Assembly: GCA_038230215.1 (NCBI GenBank)
Contig: JBBRNR010000009.1
Span: 1-64,000, forward strand
Direction: 5' to 3'
From: DASVRZ01 sp038230215
GTDB taxonomy: Bacteria > Verrucomicrobiota > Verrucomicrobiia > Chthoniobacterales > DASVRZ01
DNA: 64,000 nt
Within the stretch, counting starts at the first letter, position 1, and each line of letters starts with the position of its first letter. Under the pieces are notes generated by a model. The model saw nothing but the letters and a program-made list of their open reading frames with translations. It did no database searches and had not been told where the DNA came from. Below are positions 61,953 through 64,000 of the stretch, piece after piece. The translations under genes and the position numbers were made by a program.

Positions 61953-62375
61953 GTGTATTTGGATTCGGCTATTATCATTAAGCTGCTTGTGGATGAGCCG
62001 GATAGTCATGTCTTCAAAGAGGCGATCCCTGGTCGTTCCATCTCAACGAGCGAACTGGCTGTAACGGAAGTTCGCGCCGCTCTTTTAGCCAAAGAGAGGG
62101 CGAACGCCATCAGTGAAGAGGAACGTCGGCAAGCCTGGGAGGAATTTTCCTCCTGGATCGATGATGAGCGACTCCAAATTCATCCTCTGGACAGTCTGAC
62201 TTTGAAAAAATCCCGTCACACCCTGGATCAATGTCATCCCTCGGTGCCTCTGCGCACACTGGATTCCATTCATGTGGCGGCATGCGATTCGAGTCAGGAT
62301 TTCCCACTTTGCGCCACTGATAAACGCATGAGGGACGCTGCCAAACTGCTGCACATCCCGGTTTTCCCCGAATAA
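61953..62375 (+). CDS. PIN-domain toxin (VapC-like)
   Basis: A 140-residue PIN nuclease from GTG 61953. Acidic metal-site residues are visible: LDSAIIIKLL (first Asp), TEVRAALL (Glu), LRTLDSIHVAA (Asp) and CATDKRMRDAA (Asp). Such toxins cut RNA, commonly tRNA or rRNA. It forms a toxin-antitoxin unit with the upstream gene, inside the gyrB-gyrA pair and 9 bp before gyrA. Confidence 0.9.
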   Translation: MYLDSAIIIKLLVDEPDSHVFKEAIPGRSISTSELAVTEVRAALLAKERANAISEEERRQAWEEFSSWIDDERLQIHPLDSLTLKKSRHTLDQCHPSVPLRTLDSIHVAACDSSQDFPLCATDKRMRDAAKLLHIPVFPE

Positions 62376-62384
62376 TTTACATAC

Positions 62385-64000
62385 ATGTATAACTCCAACG
62401 AAAAAGTCGAAAAGGTCAACGTCGCCGAGGAAATGTCAAAATCATTTCTCGATTACTCGATGTCGGTCATTATTTCCCGTGCGCTACCCGATGCGCGAGA
62501 CGGATTGAAACCTTCCCAGCGCCGTATTCTTTACGCCATGAACGACCTCGGCGTGCAGCCAAATCGGAAGCACCTGAAGTGCGCGAAAATCGTCGGCGAA
62601 ACGATGGGCAATTATCACCCGCACGGTGACCAGGCGATCTATCCGACGCTCGTCCACATGGCACAGCCTTGGGCAATGCGCGAGATGCTGATCGACGGCC
62701 AGGGTAACTTTGGCTCCGTCGAAGGCGATCCACCCGCGTCGATGCGTTACACCGAGGCTAGACTGCAGCATTTGGGCGCGGCCCTGATGCAGGACATGGA
62801 CAAGGACACGGTGGATTTCGTTCCCAATTACGATGAAACTCGCACGGAGCCGACCGTGTTCCCGGCGGCGTTTCCGAACTTGCTGGTCAATGGAGGCACC
62901 GGCATCGCCGTTGGCATGGCGACCAACATGCCTCCGCATAATTTGAGCGAAGTCATCAACGGCATTTGCGCTCAGATCGACGACCCGGACATTACGATCG
63001 AGGGGCTCATGGTTCATGTGAAAGGCCCGGATTTTCCGACCGGTTGCATCATCCAAGGTTACGCCGGACTGAAGCAATATTTCGAGACCGGACGTGGTTC
63101 CGTTCGGGTGCGCGGCCGCATCGGCACCACCGAAATCAAGGGCGGTCGCGAGCAAATCATCATCTCTGAAATTCCCTTCAACGTGAATCGCGCGGAACTC
63201 GTGAAGAAGATCGCCGACCTCGTGAACGAGAAAGTCCTTACCGGCATCAGTGATGTGAGAGATGAGAGTTCGGAAGACACGCGGGTCGTGATCGATTTGA
63301 AGCGTGATGGGAATCCTAAGGTGATCGTTAATAATCTCTACAAGCACACGCCGCTGGAGTCCTCCTTCAGTGTGAACATGCTCGCGATCGACCGTGGCAA
63401 ACCGCGTTTGCTGTCGCTGAAAGACGCGATCACCTGCTACATCGAGCACCGGCGCGAGGTGATTATTCGTCGGACAAAATATTTGCTCGGCCAAGCCGAG
63501 GCGGATGCCGAGAAGCTCGAAGGCCTCCTCATTGCCCTCGATAATCTTGACGATTTCATCCGCATCATCCGTGATTCCAATGACCGCGACGACGCAAAAA
63601 ACCGCCTCGCCGCGCTCTCGTGGAGTCGCGCCGTGGTGGAAGGATTGGGTGTTCTCATCCGCGACGAGCAACGCGTCGCCGATGGTTTCTATCGCCTGAG
63701 CGACAAACAAGTCGGGCACATTCTCGATCTGCGACTTTATCAACTCACCGGTCTCGAACGCGACGCGATCAAACAGGAATATGACGACCTCGTGGCCGTT
63801 ATTAAAAACCTCCTCGACATCCTCGCGAACGAGATGCGCGTCCTCACCATGATCAAGGAGGAAGTCCGTGAGATTCAGCGCAAATATGGCAACGAACGCC
63901 GCACGCAAATCGTCGCTGCGGAAGGCGAAATCAGCATCGAAGATCTCATCGCCGACGAAGGCTGCATCATCACGATCACCCACAACGGGTTTATTAAACG
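62385..64000 (+). CDS. gyrA: DNA gyrase subunit A, 5' part (cut by window edge)
   Basis: The frame opens at ATG 62385 (MYNSNEKVEKVNVAEEMSKS) and runs without a stop to the window end (538 codons). SRALPDARDGLKPSQRRIL, YHPHGDQAIYPTLV, the catalytic Tyr122 in MRYTEARL, NGGTGIAVGMATNMPPHNL and the IIRDSNDRDDAKNRL tower/coil region are typical of GyrA. The C-terminal beta-pinwheel is beyond the window. Tyr122 forms the covalent DNA link. It completes the gyrase with gyrB upstream. Confidence 0.97.
   Translation, partial: MYNSNEKVEKVNVAEEMSKSFLDYSMSVIISRALPDARDGLKPSQRRILYAMNDLGVQPNRKHLKCAKIVGETMGNYHPHGDQAIYPTLVHMAQPWAMREMLIDGQGNFGSVEGDPPASMRYTEARLQHLGAALMQDMDKDTVDFVPNYDETRTEPTVFPAAFPNLLVNGGTGIAVGMATNMPPHNLSEVINGICAQIDDPDITIEGLMVHVKGPDFPTGCIIQGYAGLKQYFETGRGSVRVRGRIGTTEIKGGREQIIISEIPFNVNRAELVKKIADLVNEKVLTGISDVRDESSEDTRVVIDLKRDGNPKVIVNNLYKHTPLESSFSVNMLAIDRGKPRLLSLKDAITCYIEHRREVIIRRTKYLLGQAEADAEKLEGLLIALDNLDDFIRIIRDSNDRDDAKNRLAALSWSRAVVEGLGVLIRDEQRVADGFYRLSDKQVGHILDLRLYQLTGLERDAIKQEYDDLVAVIKNLLDILANEMRVLTMIKEEVREIQRKYGNERRTQIVAAEGEISIEDLIADEGCIITITHNGFIK

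Overview
The window is bacterial, moderately GC-rich and densely coded. It most resembles Verrucomicrobiota, perhaps the Chthoniobacterales or Terrimicrobiaceae side of that phylum. The reasons are a PEP-CTERM-type secreted metalloprotease, an integron with homogeneous attC sites, a tri-domain GH18/NodB/GT2 exopolysaccharide enzyme, a DUF5069 protein and families of short palindromic repeats. This assignment is inference, because there is no rRNA or other decisive marker.

Left end (1-3.1 kb): a chromosomal-type integron. The integrase gene (2077-3063) reads rightwards. Cassettes lie to its left and read leftwards, separated by four attC sites at 118-221, 461-614, 953-1055 and 1588-1710. The array continues past the window edge. 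Cassettes encode small unknown or membrane proteins, plus one 59-residue CxxCxGxG zinc-finger protein encoded against the cassette direction.

3.2-14.3 kb: a sigma-54 two-component pair, a GT39-like membrane glycosyltransferase overlapping xseB and dxs (tightly packed), then on the minus strand gatC-gatA, two coiled-coil membrane proteins and an ABC-2-like permease. 14.4-19.2 kb (minus strand): rlmI, nuoB-nuoC, a small acidic protein, prmA and an EcsC-like protein. nuoD lies alone some 15 kb further on, so complex I genes are scattered.

19.3-33.7 kb: an exopolysaccharide pair (GH26 lipoprotein plus the GH18-deacetylase-synthase fusion), panE, a cell-wall amidase, an L,D-transpeptidase, a rhodanese, Mn-type superoxide dismutase, galK, cysE, a PEP-CTERM metalloprotease and nuoD. 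33.8-45.2 kb is a mixed region: a prolyl oligopeptidase, a zeta-type toxin-antitoxin pair, a frameshifted secreted protein gene, a 42-bp repeat array, and a 1.1-kb segment bounded by about 130-bp inverted repeats that encloses a gene with an in-frame stop. These are followed by a ZIP transporter, a DUF2945 protein, tRNA-Ala(GGC), a gamma carbonic anhydrase and a TPR protein.

45.2-64 kb: two large hybrid histidine kinases, der-pgsA, an A-type Fe-S carrier gene, mutL with an internal 42-bp repeat array, an STT3-like membrane protein, gyrB, a Phd/PIN toxin-antitoxin pair, and the start of gyrA, cut by the window edge.

The most unusual signal is a set of three separate tandem arrays, each with a 42-bp (14-codon) period: 15.7 kb, 38.45 kb and inside mutL at 56.05 kb. 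Patchy base similarity by eye suggests they may be one repeat family, able to expand inside coding sequence without shifting the frame.
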